DNA from: a virus
Reading direction: 5' to 3' (one strand)
DNA length: 64,000 nucleotides
IMG/VR virus record: IMGVR_UViG_3300039310_000050
Span: 37,634 to 101,633 of that record
In this document: positions 9,185-17,803 of the stretch, one piece after another
Numbering within the stretch: the first letter of the stretch is position 1
How the letters are laid out: each line of letters opens with the position of its first letter
Translations under genes and position numbers: made by a program
Notes under the pieces: generated by a model
What the model was told of the DNA's origin: nothing
The model's database searches: none
The model's input: only the letters and a program-made list of their open reading frames with translations

Positions 9185-9715
9185 TTACTTCCTACGATTC
9201 TTATTTTGTTCACTTCTTGTAGACCATTTAACATTTCCTGGTTTATAATTACCATCATTATCTATACGATCAATTGAATATTCAGGTCCAGGTCTTTTAC
9301 CAACATCTTTAATAAAATTTTCAAAAGATTTTCTCCATCTACTACAAACAGAAATACCTCTTCCACCATAATTTTTATAACCTTTGGCATTTGGTTCATA
9401 GCATCTTTTCAACATATTAATATATGAACCATATGTTATATTATTTCTTTGTGTTGGTATTTCTCTATGGTTATATCTTGAAAAATATCCATGTTTTAAA
9501 TGTGCTTTTCTATAATTTTCAATATTTTTACATCCACAAGAAATAGTTTTTCTCTTTCTTCTAAACAAAACCAGTGGTAAAATTATTTCTTTCTGACAAC
9601 CATTACAAAAACATTTCCACCAAGAACAAACTTTATCATTATATGGTTTATAATAACAAAATTCTTTAACAATTAAATATCCAAATTTTCTGCAGGAATA
9701 TTCAACATACGCCAT
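9185..9715 (-). CDS. HNH homing endonuclease
   Basis: 176 residues. N-terminal zinc-ribbon-like part (SWWKCFCNGCQKE, TISCGCKN), then ITYGSYINMLKRCYEP, YKNYGGRGISVCSRW, and the C-terminal HNH segment YSIDRIDNDGNYKPGNVKW ending in STRSEQNKNRRK. This order is characteristic of the phage HNH/AP2-type homing endonucleases. It lies between the HD gene and the DUF5664 gene and overlaps the latter by 14 bp, typical for a free-standing mobile endonuclease gene. A relic of a close relative is found at 31767-31890. Confidence 0.88.
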   Translation of the reverse strand: MAYVEYSCRKFGYLIVKEFCYYKPYNDKVCSWWKCFCNGCQKEIILPLVLFRRKRKTISCGCKNIENYRKAHLKHGYFSRYNHREIPTQRNNITYGSYINMLKRCYEPNAKGYKNYGGRGISVCSRWRKSFENFIKDVGKRPGPEYSIDRIDNDGNYKPGNVKWSTRSEQNKNRRK

Positions 9716-10178
9716 TTTTTAATTTTTCCTTCAATAACTCATGCAAATATCCTTGTGCATTAAATATAATAGCACATAATGCAGTTTCTTTATTTACTGG
9801 TTTACCAGTTTTTTTATCAATTGTAGGATATCCTCTATGTAATTTCCATAAATCCCAAACATGTCGTAACAAAGATTTAATATATGAATTAAAAGTTATA
9901 CCTAACTGCCAATTATCTCCAGGTCTTTTGGATCCATCCGCTTGTACACTACAACTTAACATATATTCTCCAAATGCTTCTAATACAATTGGAGATAAAC
10001 AAGCTTCATAATCAATCTTTGATATATCTAAATCTCTGGTTGCTCCAGTTTCAAATTCTCTAACCAATGAAAGTCCTCTAGTCATAGTACCCATTACTGT
10101 ATGAGATTTATTATCACCTTCTAATGTTTTATATTTCGGATATTCATTATTTTCTTCTATCATTTCTTCTGTATTCAT
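9702..10178 (-). CDS. DUF5664 protein (dATP/dGTP diphosphohydrolase N-terminal type)
   Basis: 158 residues. TRDLDISKIDYEACLSP, VLEAFGEYM, and GDNWQLGITFNSYIKSLLRH with WDLWKLHRGY match the recurring R-D-K-x-DYE / DNWQ / SLxRH pattern of DUF5664 in phages. Annotated members are linked to dATP/dGTP hydrolysis domains; the activity of this stand-alone form is not established. ATGA overlap with DNA polymerase upstream. Confidence 0.72.
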   Translation of the reverse strand: MNTEEMIEENNEYPKYKTLEGDNKSHTVMGTMTRGLSLVREFETGATRDLDISKIDYEACLSPIVLEAFGEYMLSCSVQADGSKRPGDNWQLGITFNSYIKSLLRHVWDLWKLHRGYPTIDKKTGKPVNKETALCAIIFNAQGYLHELLKEKLKNGVC

Positions 10179-12838
10179 ACGAAAAATTTATCCATATCTT
10201 CTATTTTTTCTGTACTCCACCCAATTGGGTCTAAAATTTTCTCAATTGGATTTATAAAAGTCTTTTCATACATTTTTTCATAATCAACATACTTATGCAA
10301 TCCAAATTCTGGTGGTAATTTACCATTAAAAGCAATTACTTGATCATCAATTGGATTAGGTTGTTTCAAATATACATACTTGATTCTTTCAGATGATGTA
10401 ATTGGAGGATATTTTTTCTGCAACTTTTTATCCTCTAAACATTTATTATAAATTAAAACGGCTTTAACTCCAATATCTGTTCCTTTTTTATAAGTGTCTG
10501 CTTCATCTTCCCATTTTTTTAAATTATTCACTCCTCGAGGGCGGGCAATATCTTCAACTGGTAATTTCATAAACTTTTGTCGAAATGTTTCTATGAAATC
10601 TGCCATTTCAAATTGTGTTCCTGTCATCATAATTTGGACAGCTTTTCTCATTGCATCTCGGCAATATTGTGGGGTACTTGATTTAACAAGATCAAATCCC
10701 ATAATTTTCAATTTAGAAACTCGTTTAGTATTTTTACTTTTACAATCATTACAAGGTGGTGCTTTTTCAGAAGGACCAGAAAACTCATTATGGCAAGCAT
10801 TACATTCAAAATAATTATCACCTTCTGAATTCCATACTTGTAAAGCGTAGTGCTTCTTGGATGCCCAAATGCCGCGGTCTGCTAATACTTCCCGTTTCAT
10901 ACTTAAGATCGGCTTTTCAAGTTTCATCCCATTGATAAGGTCATTTGTAATTTGAGAAAACAATTGATCAATCAATGGTTCTAATTTAGTCTTACAAACT
11001 TTATCCAAGAAACTAATCAATGTCTCAATATCTGGTTTCTTTCCTTTAAACACATGCTGAATCAATTTATCCAAACTTACATAAACTGAATCTGTATCTG
11101 AATAAATCACAAAATCTAAATTTTCAGTCTTATATAGGTCATTAAAATACCGATTCAATTCACGCGCAATATATTGGATGATGAATTGCCCAGTCATTGT
11201 GACCGCTTCAGCATTGTCCAAATCATACCAACGAAAATAAGGATTTCCATAAGCACCGTAAAGTGAATTGAGCAAAATTTTAGTTGCTTTTTGTTTTACA
11301 TCTAATTTGGAAACCAAATTCTCTAATTCTATTTTTCTCTTTGGATCGGTACATCTTTCTAATTCTTTTTTAGCTGCTTTCAGATCCGCTTGATATTTCT
11401 TCCGTTTAGTAAAAATAGTTTCAACCATGCGACTATAGAAACTTTGTTTCTCCTTACTATAGAAAACTCCATTAGAAGCACTAGTACAATTATTACTTGT
11501 CGCTCTACCAAAAGCCTCTTCCCATTTATCATTTTCCGCCAACACATCATCAGAATTTAAATTCATTTTCAGGTCGGTTAATTTAACTTCAGGACCAATA
11601 TTCAGTACGCGAATAATATTAGGATACAGTGAAGCTACGTCAAACGATACTACACTTTCATAAACTCCCGGATTAGGTGGTTTAACATATGCACCTACAT
11701 ATTGATCCTTTTTCTCTTGATATTCTTTTTGTGGGATTACAATCTTCTCTTGATGAAGCCAATTAAAGATCAATACATCCCATGTTCTTACTTGCGCGAG
11801 AACATCCATAAAATTCACTTTAGCCAAATAAGCTACATCAACAGTTAACGCAATCAGATTTACTTTCTTTTCCAATTGTTCAATCAAATTCACATCTTGG
11901 ATATTATATTCAGTAAACCATTGAAAATCTTTTTCATAAAATTCTTTCATAGTTTCATATTTTTCTCGCCAATCAACTTTTCCTTCACCTTTCAATTCTG
12001 TTTTGGCAATATAATCCAATTTATAATTTTCTCTTGGATCTTTGATATTTTTAACATAGATCTGATAATAATCGATTTGAGATATCCCATAAATCTCATA
12101 ACATTGCCATTCTCTATGATTGAAATCTACTGAAACCGCTTGGACAATTCCCCATGTTGATAATTTCTTTGCGGTCTTTTCATCAAACAAATTCATTAAA
12201 CGATTATACAAATATGGGATATCAAAGAATCTTGAATTCCATCCTGTGATAATATCAGGGTCTAATTTATTCCAGAATTCAAGGAACCCCAAAAGCATTT
12301 CTTTTTCACTTTCAAATTCATAATGCTTAATGTTCTTTGATTTTGGAACAAAATGATTCTTCTTATTATATTTCTTTCCATCTACGAATGTGAAAACATG
12401 GAAGATATCAACATTGAATTCTTTAACAGTCAGAACATTGATTCGTTCACGCGCTATCTTCGCATCATCCTGTGTAAATCCTTGTTCGTTCTCATGCTCT
12501 AAATCGAGAGAAACAATACAAAGAGCATTCAATGAATATTCAAGGTCATGTTCTGGATATTCTTCAGCAATAAAACTATATTGAAATTGTGAATTCCCAT
12601 AGATGGGATACTGATCATTTTCGGCATGATCTTTGATAAATTCCCGCGCTTCTTTGATTTCATTGAAATGTATGGGTTCAACCGGATCTCCGACTAATGT
12701 ATGCCATTCTGAATTAGATTTTCCTGGGACATATAAGGTCGGGTGATATTTTATCCGGTACCGTTTTCTTTTCCCGTTATCAAATTCCTTTAATAGTACA
12801 TTTGAACCATAACAACATACATTGGTGTAAAATTTCAT
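10175..12838 (-). CDS. 43: DNA polymerase, family B (T4 gp43)
   Basis: 887 residues, close to T4 gp43 (898). N-terminal exonuclease: VSLDLEHE (Exo I) and WNSRFFDIPYL (Exo II). Polymerase motifs: A DVASLYPNIIR, B KILLNSLYGAYGNPYFRW, C YSDTDSVY. The C-terminal end carries a putative clamp-binding tail (EKIEDMDKFFV). At residues about 676-700 there is an extra CNAC...CNDC zinc-ribbon-like insertion, just before SKLKIMGFDLVKSSTP; T4 has only a short loop there. Replicates the phage genome with gp45, gp44/62 and gp41. Confidence 0.95.
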   Translation of the reverse strand: MKFYTNVCCYGSNVLLKEFDNGKRKRYRIKYHPTLYVPGKSNSEWHTLVGDPVEPIHFNEIKEAREFIKDHAENDQYPIYGNSQFQYSFIAEEYPEHDLEYSLNALCIVSLDLEHENEQGFTQDDAKIARERINVLTVKEFNVDIFHVFTFVDGKKYNKKNHFVPKSKNIKHYEFESEKEMLLGFLEFWNKLDPDIITGWNSRFFDIPYLYNRLMNLFDEKTAKKLSTWGIVQAVSVDFNHREWQCYEIYGISQIDYYQIYVKNIKDPRENYKLDYIAKTELKGEGKVDWREKYETMKEFYEKDFQWFTEYNIQDVNLIEQLEKKVNLIALTVDVAYLAKVNFMDVLAQVRTWDVLIFNWLHQEKIVIPQKEYQEKKDQYVGAYVKPPNPGVYESVVSFDVASLYPNIIRVLNIGPEVKLTDLKMNLNSDDVLAENDKWEEAFGRATSNNCTSASNGVFYSKEKQSFYSRMVETIFTKRKKYQADLKAAKKELERCTDPKRKIELENLVSKLDVKQKATKILLNSLYGAYGNPYFRWYDLDNAEAVTMTGQFIIQYIARELNRYFNDLYKTENLDFVIYSDTDSVYVSLDKLIQHVFKGKKPDIETLISFLDKVCKTKLEPLIDQLFSQITNDLINGMKLEKPILSMKREVLADRGIWASKKHYALQVWNSEGDNYFECNACHNEFSGPSEKAPPCNDCKSKNTKRVSKLKIMGFDLVKSSTPQYCRDAMRKAVQIMMTGTQFEMADFIETFRQKFMKLPVEDIARPRGVNNLKKWEDEADTYKKGTDIGVKAVLIYNKCLEDKKLQKKYPPITSSERIKYVYLKQPNPIDDQVIAFNGKLPPEFGLHKYVDYEKMYEKTFINPIEKILDPIGWSTEKIEDMDKFFV

Positions 12839-12870
12839 AATGAATTCCTAAAACATTTATATCCTTTATG

Positions 12871-13464
12871 TTATTTGTGTTTTCCTTCCGAAACTTTATA
12901 CATACAATCATAATTGAGTTTATGAATCTTACAAAATTTATATAAATTATTAACAATTCGCATTTTAAAATCCGGATAAACTATTTTCCAATTTTTGGAA
13001 TGTAATTCAGAATTTTGTTTTAGAAATCTTTTGGAACGCTTAAGTCCTAATTGATTATTTGGCTTACCAATTTTAGATTCCGATAAATGTATCTTATGTT
13101 CTTCTGATTTCTTTTTTCCAGAAAGAGATTTTGATATTTTTATATTTGTCTTTTTGGAATTTTTTCCATGACCACCTCCACCAACAGTATAATTATAACC
13201 GTGTTTATAGGTATCAAAATAAAATATACAAAGTATTTCCAAATTTAAGGCTTCTTTTAAAGTAGGAATATTATCAATTAAAATTTGGTGAATCCATTGA
13301 TTTTCTTTTGTATATTTTCTTATAGCGTAATCTATTTTCAATTTATGGTTTTCATTTTTAGAGTGTTTAATTTCTTCTTTCCAACGGACCATCATTGGTT
13401 TATAAGTATATCCAATATATGCTTTCTTGGAAATTTTACAAGTATGTTTATAAATTAGATACAT
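12871..13464 (-). CDS. GIY-YIG homing endonuclease
   Basis: 197 residues. The GIY-YIG core appears as YLIYKHT followed by AYIGYTYKPMMVRW, with the usual NLEILCIFYFDTY and GYNYTVGGGG elements; the C-terminal half has lysine-rich NUMOD3-like repeats (GKKKSEEHKIHLSESKIGK). It resembles the plus-strand GIY-YIG gene at 29463-30083. It sits just upstream of the DNA polymerase gene with its own sigma70 promoter at 13479-13508, as expected for a mobile endonuclease gene. Confidence 0.88.
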   Translation of the reverse strand: MYLIYKHTCKISKKAYIGYTYKPMMVRWKEEIKHSKNENHKLKIDYAIRKYTKENQWIHQILIDNIPTLKEALNLEILCIFYFDTYKHGYNYTVGGGGHGKNSKKTNIKISKSLSGKKKSEEHKIHLSESKIGKPNNQLGLKRSKRFLKQNSELHSKNWKIVYPDFKMRIVNNLYKFCKIHKLNYDCMYKVSEGKHK

Positions 13465-13478
13465 AGCTCTATTTACAT

Positions 13479-13508
13479 ATTATATCATAATTTGCTATTG
13501 TTTGTCAA
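13479..13508 (-). promoter_or_regulatory. sigma70 promoter for the GIY-YIG gene
   Basis: Minus strand TTGACA (13503-13508), 18-bp spacer, TATAAT (13479-13484). It is back-to-back with the plus-strand late box of the lysozyme gene at 13509-13516. Confidence 0.75.
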
Positions 13509-13516
13509 TATAAATA
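13509..13516 (+). promoter_or_regulatory. T4-type late promoter box TATAAATA before lysozyme
   Basis: Exact TATAAATA at 13509-13516. In T4 this box covers -13 to -6, which would put the start of transcription at about 13522, the A of the lysozyme ATG. Confidence 0.6.
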
Positions 13517-13521
13517 TTAAC

Positions 13522-13968
13522 ATGAACGTATCACAAAATGGATTAAACCGAATCGAACATTCTGAAGGATTTGTCGATCATGCTTATCCCGATGCAGGTG
13601 GATTATCTATTGGATATGGCACAAATCTTAATACACCAGAATTACTTGCCAAATATAATGTACCCGGAGTGACCATCACTCAAGCGGAAGCTGTGGAACT
13701 AATGATGGTTAAAATTGCGGCTATTGAGGCCGCATTCGCTGCGAGTATTATTGTTCCACTCACACAGAACCAATATGATGCTTTAGCCAGTTTTACTTAT
13801 AATATGGGTATAGCATCTTTTGAAACATCTACTTTATTGAAACTTCTAAATCAGAAAAATTACCAAGGTGCTGCGGATCAATTATTGCGTTGGGTATATT
13901 CTCAAGGTAAAGTGAGTACTGGACTAACTTACCGCAGACAAGAGGAAAGAACTTTGTTTCTTACTTAA
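13522..13968 (+). CDS. e: Endolysin, T4-type lysozyme (GH24 muramidase)
   Basis: 148 residues from MNVSQNGLNRIEHSEGF. The GH24 catalytic region is IEHSEGFVDHAYPDAGGLSIGYG (E, D and a serine where T4 has threonine), followed by LTQNQYDALASFTYNMG and TYRRQEERTLFLT. The frame continues 10 codons upstream to a TTG, but that stretch is the promoter box, so the ATG at 13522 is chosen. It degrades peptidoglycan at lysis. It is one of only a few plus-strand genes and is convergent with a small minus-strand gene, overlapping its end by 8 bp. Confidence 0.92.
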   Translation: MNVSQNGLNRIEHSEGFVDHAYPDAGGLSIGYGTNLNTPELLAKYNVPGVTITQAEAVELMMVKIAAIEAAFAASIIVPLTQNQYDALASFTYNMGIASFETSTLLKLLNQKNYQGAADQLLRWVYSQGKVSTGLTYRRQEERTLFLT

Positions 13969-14101
13969 CCTGTTCTAAAACTTTAGCAACAATTTCCTTA
14001 TCAATCTCTTCCATAATAGATTCTGGAGAAATTCCAAAGAAATGCATTATACCTTCAGGAACTTCTTGAAAATTAGAATTAACATATACAAGATGGATCA
14101 T
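13961..14101 (-). CDS. Small hypothetical protein, 46 aa
   Basis: Begins MIHLVYVNSNFQEVPEGIM. Its ATG overlaps the dUTPase stop (TAATG), a sign of translational coupling and of a real gene. It ends inside the last codons of the convergent lysozyme gene. Function unknown. Confidence 0.55.
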   Translation of the reverse strand: MIHLVYVNSNFQEVPEGIMHFFGISPESIMEEIDKEIVAKVLEQVK

Positions 14102-14625
14102 TAAAATATTCCAGTTGAATTAAATCCACCTGTTCTTTGAGTTTTCTTACCAGGTGGTTGGTAAAGTTCTTCCAAAACACTATGGATTTTACGTTCTAAT
14201 TTCGCTTGTGCTATACGTTCTCCATTTTGAATGGTAATAGAATTTTCTGTAGTATTCATTACACAAATAAAAAGTTCATTTACATAATCCCAATCAATGA
14301 TCCCAGTTGAATTACAAAGGATTAATCCCGTTTTAAAAGCAGTCCCACCACGCAGATTTACATCAACTCTATATCCTTCAGGTATATCAAGAATTAAACC
14401 AGTAGGAATTTTATAACGCCAGTTTGGCCATAAAATCAATTCAGGATTTATAAGTGGTACATATTGAAATGCAACTTCATTATTATCTCTATAACATTCA
14501 ATTGAAGATCCATCTAAAAATACCCGCAAATCAAAAGCGGCCGCCCCATCAGTGGCATATGTAGGTATTTGAACTTCTTTGGATAATCTATAAAATTTCA
14601 AAATATTATTTACATTTTCTAGCAT
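14101..14625 (-). CDS. dut: dUTP diphosphatase (dUTPase)
   Basis: 174 residues. Motif 1 ATDGAAAFDLR, motif 2/3 region LRGGTAFKTGLILCNSTGIIDWDY, motif 4 NGERIAQAKL and motif 5 RTGGFNSTG identify the trimeric dUTPase family, with RGGT in place of the usual RSG. It hydrolyses dUTP to dUMP, keeping uracil out of DNA. A longer spacer than usual (residues 30-55) separates motif 1 from the core. Overlaps the upstream gene by 20 bp. Confidence 0.9.
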   Translation of the reverse strand: MLENVNNILKFYRLSKEVQIPTYATDGAAAFDLRVFLDGSSIECYRDNNEVAFQYVPLINPELILWPNWRYKIPTGLILDIPEGYRVDVNLRGGTAFKTGLILCNSTGIIDWDYVNELFICVMNTTENSITIQNGERIAQAKLERKIHSVLEELYQPPGKKTQRTGGFNSTGIF

Positions 14626-14959
14626 TCACCTTTTTTTCAACTTCCTTTTTATCTTTTTTAACTTTAGCTTTTTTACGGGAAGCTTCCATTCTAGCATCAC
14701 AATCTGCAATAGCTTCTTGAACTGCTAATTTAGCAGAATATAGACTAATATATGATCCAAATTCTTCATCATTTACTTCTACTTCCCAAATAAAATTTTC
14801 ATCTCCATCTTCATCATCATAACTAGTGAAGACTATAGCCAATACTTTGTTATTTTCATCAACAAGCGAATGGCATTGTTTATTAACTCGGATCCACTGA
14901 GTAGTTTCTAACATAGGAAATCCTTTTTTATTTCGGATTCCATAATCTAATTCTGTCAT
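14606..14959 (-). CDS. Hypothetical protein, 117 aa, lysine-rich tail
   Basis: Not recognised. The first part has acidic SYDDEDGDENFIWEVEV, the last 30 residues are very basic (ASRKKAKVKKDKKEVEKKV). A second ATG (MLETTQWIRVNKQCHSL) 15 codons in is an alternative start. Overlaps dUTPase. Confidence 0.6.
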   Translation of the reverse strand: MTELDYGIRNKKGFPMLETTQWIRVNKQCHSLVDENNKVLAIVFTSYDDEDGDENFIWEVEVNDEEFGSYISLYSAKLAVQEAIADCDARMEASRKKAKVKKDKKEVEKKVNARKCK

Positions 14960-14977
14960 TCAATTATCCTCAAAATA

Positions 14978-15763
14978 TTATGGTCGGGATGAAAGAAATG
15001 ATGCTCCTGTTAAAGCAATACTTGTTACTGGATTTAAATTTCGATAAATTACTGCCGCATTTAACCCATAACCGATAAGCCGGTCATACCATTTAGGATT
15101 AGTCAATCTTCTAAAATTCCCTGTAATCGCATCTACATTATTTGTAATACTTCCAGCATCTTTCATCAAACTTGGAAAACCTGCATTAAAAGTTTTTGTC
15201 ATATCACTAATATCACGCCCTGTATAACGGAAATTAGCTAATACATCTGTTGTCATGTTTTGCCAACATAAACCATTTGTAGTACAATCTGTTTGTTGAT
15301 TAAATCTTTCCCCAACTTGTGCCGGAAGAGCAGCATATACTGTTGTCACTTGATCTATATTTTTATTTAATTCCGTTTCCTGTTCATTCAAATTTGCATT
15401 AAAAGTACCTAATTGCGTATTAACATTTGCTGATAAAATATCTACCGTTTCCGTAAATTTATCCACACGGGCGAATACATCGGTTTTAAAACTCTGTTTA
15501 GGTCCTAATAAAGCGTCCTGGATATTCCCAACTCTCTTATCCGTTTTATCAAATAATTGCGTAGTCAATTCCTGAAAACTATCAGCACGTTTATTTACCA
15601 ATGCAATTGTATCTGTTCTTAATACATTCATTTGTATTGTAGCATTATTTTGTAAGGAAGTCAACTGAGAATTGATAATAAATGGGAGAGTAAAAAATGC
15701 ACCTGCTATGGCACAATACATTAGAATTTTAGAATATATTAAAAGCCTTTTTTCTACTAACAT
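14978..15763 (-). CDS. Membrane-anchored coiled-coil protein, 261 aa
   Basis: One N-terminal transmembrane helix (about residues 8-30, ILMYCAIAGAFFTLPFII) is followed by a long helical region with heptad-like spacing and few prolines to residue 150, then a glycine-rich end with a second possible hydrophobic stretch (NPVTSIALTGASFLSS). Family not recognised. A role at the inner membrane is suggested by the anchor only. Overlaps the thioredoxin-like gene by 7 bp. Confidence 0.65.
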   Translation of the reverse strand: MLVEKRLLIYSKILMYCAIAGAFFTLPFIINSQLTSLQNNATIQMNVLRTDTIALVNKRADSFQELTTQLFDKTDKRVGNIQDALLGPKQSFKTDVFARVDKFTETVDILSANVNTQLGTFNANLNEQETELNKNIDQVTTVYAALPAQVGERFNQQTDCTTNGLCWQNMTTDVLANFRYTGRDISDMTKTFNAGFPSLMKDAGSITNNVDAITGNFRRLTNPKWYDRLIGYGLNAAVIYRNLNPVTSIALTGASFLSSRP

Positions 15764-16080
15764 GAAAAATTTCCTCCAAATAGGAGAGATAATTCATTAT
15801 CATTAGTGCAATGAATTGCCGCACCCACCAATCTTCCATTTTTAAAAGCATAGATATCTGGCAAATTCCTAACAGAGAATTTTTCAACCAATTCTCTTTC
15901 AGTATCATAATCAACTGAATAAACTTTAACAATATGTAAATTGGATTCATTCACCGTTTCTAAATAATTACGTGTTTGAATTCCTATAGTATCCCAAGTA
16001 GCTGTAAAATATACAATAACTGGGCATAAAGCTTCAATAACTTTAGATTGGAAATCTTTAAATGTAAGATTTTCTATCAT
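15757..16080 (-). CDS. Thioredoxin-fold protein without the CxxC motif
   Basis: 107 residues with the thioredoxin layout: PVIVYFTATWDTIG, then HIVKVYSVDYDTERELVEKFSVRNLPDIYAFKNGRLVG including the cis-proline position. The active-site WCGPC is replaced by WDTIG, so it cannot do classic disulfide exchange. It could be a scaffold or binding subunit, as T7 uses host thioredoxin (analogy only). ATG of this gene overlaps the stop of the next one upstream. Confidence 0.7.
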   Translation of the reverse strand: MIENLTFKDFQSKVIEALCPVIVYFTATWDTIGIQTRNYLETVNESNLHIVKVYSVDYDTERELVEKFSVRNLPDIYAFKNGRLVGAAIHCTNDNELSLLFGGNFSC

Positions 16081-16544
16081 TATAACCTCGATATTTCATT
16101 AACAATATCTGTTAAGAAATGTTGATAATCGGCATGTGGTTTAATACCGTATCTTTGGCAAGTTACATCAATATTATCAAATCGAAAATATGATGGAGGA
16201 CAATATACTATCACTTCTTTATGACTACCTAAACACTGTCCTAATTCTAAAAGTGAAATTGGACTTTGTTTAGATGGATCAAAATAGAAAACTACAATAG
16301 TCGCTAATTTAATTGCCTCTTGTTCCCAAGTAATTTGTTTACGTAATTGAGATCCGCCAAGATTAGGATTCCAATTCTTCCGGCGAGGATTAAGAACCAC
16401 AATATAATCGAAACGATCTAATTCTTTGGCTAATTTATCTTGCCAATCGATAGCAGTCCCATTAGCAATAGATCCAGCCAGAAAAATACTAAATCTATTA
16501 TTAGCTATTCCAAATTCGTGTGGTGCTTCTATTACTGTGGCCAT
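16080..16544 (-). CDS. Nucleoside 2-deoxyribosyltransferase-like protein
   Basis: 154 residues. FSIFLAGSIANGTAIDWQDKL, VVLNPRRKNW, QITWEQEAIKLATIVVFYFDPSKQSPISLLELG match the Nuc_deoxyrib_tr_2 pattern, including the catalytic glutamate candidate in LLELG. Such enzymes exchange or cleave the glycosidic bond of deoxynucleosides; in phages they are often annotated near other nucleotide-pool genes, as here with dUTPase. Substrate unknown. Confidence 0.78.
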   Translation of the reverse strand: MATVIEAPHEFGIANNRFSIFLAGSIANGTAIDWQDKLAKELDRFDYIVVLNPRRKNWNPNLGGSQLRKQITWEQEAIKLATIVVFYFDPSKQSPISLLELGQCLGSHKEVIVYCPPSYFRFDNIDVTCQRYGIKPHADYQHFLTDIVNEISRL

Positions 16545-16555
16545 TTTATTCCTTT

Positions 16556-16631
16556 TGGCAGGGGTGGGGAGACTCGAACTCCCGTCTTACAGTTTTGGAG
16601 ACTGCCATCCTTCCCATTAAACGACACCCCT
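16556..16631 (-). tRNA. tRNA-Trp (CCA anticodon)
   Basis: Complete cloverleaf on the minus strand: acceptor AGGGGTG/CACCCCT, anticodon loop CTCCAAA giving CCA, T-loop TTCGAGT, discriminator G and encoded 3' CCA. Confidence 0.93.
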
Positions 16632-16649
16632 ATTAGTGGCGTTATACAA

Positions 16650-16934
16650 TTATTTATCGCTTTCTAATTCTAATAAAATATCATTAGGGATATTATCTTT
16701 AGACAAAATCATAAATGGTGCCACAAAAAGAGTTACTGTTTTTACTTTCCAAGTTTTTGCTCTTCCAATTCTATAATCCCATTTATCTTCTATACGAGCC
16801 CGAATAGAAATATTACCATTTTCTGTAATGTTGACAACTCTTCCAACTCTTAAATGTGTTCCTTTATATTTACTAGAAGTGGGAGCAGCGATATAATCTC
16901 CAATTTTAATTTCACGTTCAAAAATATCTTTCAT
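16650..16934 (-). CDS. Hypothetical protein, 94 aa, beta-rich
   Basis: KIGDYIAAPTSSKYKGTHLRVGRVVNI looks like an SH3/KOW-type barrel, alternating short beta strands. No catalytic residues recognised. Its start overlaps the stop of the following upstream gene by 4 bp. Confidence 0.6.
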   Translation of the reverse strand: MKDIFEREIKIGDYIAAPTSSKYKGTHLRVGRVVNITENGNISIRARIEDKWDYRIGRAKTWKVKTVTLFVAPFMILSKDNIPNDILLELESDK

Positions 16935-17803
16935 ACTTTTATAATTTTTCCTTTTGAGAAAATAGCAGCTAAATCCGATAAATTACCAGCATTCTTAACC
17001 AAAATACTGGCCATAGAAAACATAACCATCATTGTTATTACCTTTAGTGCCTTTTCATATCCGGATTGTGGATTAACACAATCGGATATAATATGCATAT
17101 CAATCGGTGCATGAGGTGGTACTCTATAAAATTCATCCATAATTATTATTTGCGGAAATTGTTTCTGCATTTTTTCAGCAATTATCTGTTCTTCTGGTTG
17201 AAACCAAATTTTATATGTTGGATGTTCTATTAATAAATTCTCTAAAATACCAAAATAATCTTCAATTGAAACCAATTTCAAACCAGGATTAATTCGTAAA
17301 TCATTAAATTTATTTGTTCCTCTGTGAGAAACCGCTATTGTTTCTTCTGGAATTAAATTATACCTTTTAAAAAGTATATTTGCATACTGTTGTACACTTG
17401 GACTCCATTTTACAAGTCGTGGTACAATTTCCCTTAATAATTCCATTTCAGATACATTATAAACATCAATACGACCTAATGTTAAAAGATCATTCAACTT
17501 TCGCATATATTCACCCATACCAATAGGGTATGGATATACTTGCGGCCAAATATCATGTGGATTATCTAAGACTTCATCTAATTCTACTAACGGTTGTTCA
17601 AAAAACCAATCCCAAACATTTGGTCCTAATAATATAGGAGCATTTGAATCTTTATATAAACCAATTGTAGATCCTCGGCGCCAATCAACGGCCGCTTTAA
17701 TTCCACACAATTCAGCATTTCGGAGCATCAATACATAATTCAATATATGAAATGCTAATGGTGATTCATCATCGCTATCACATTGGATTAATGCATAACT
17801 CAT
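16931..17803 (-). CDS. Possible glycosyltransferase, fucosyltransferase-like, 290 aa
   Basis: The layout recalls GT11/GT23-type fucosyltransferases: an N-terminal FHILNYVLMLRNAELCGIKAAVDW, a central ETIAVSHRGTNKF (compare HxRRxDK), and a C-terminal MFSMASILVKNAGNLSDLAAIFSKG resembling the loop that senses the donor nucleotide. These are family-level resemblances recalled by eye, so the call is tentative. No signal peptide. It might decorate phage or host glycans. Coupled by overlap to small genes on both sides. Confidence 0.45.
   Translation of the reverse strand: MSYALIQCDSDDESPLAFHILNYVLMLRNAELCGIKAAVDWRRGSTIGLYKDSNAPILLGPNVWDWFFEQPLVELDEVLDNPHDIWPQVYPYPIGMGEYMRKLNDLLTLGRIDVYNVSEMELLREIVPRLVKWSPSVQQYANILFKRYNLIPEETIAVSHRGTNKFNDLRINPGLKLVSIEDYFGILENLLIEHPTYKIWFQPEEQIIAEKMQKQFPQIIIMDEFYRVPPHAPIDMHIISDCVNPQSGYEKALKVITMMVMFSMASILVKNAGNLSDLAAIFSKGKIIKV

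Noticed and set aside
16426-16667. Plus-strand frames over tRNA-Trp
   Set aside because: They read through the tRNA antisense strand and lack ribosome-binding sites.
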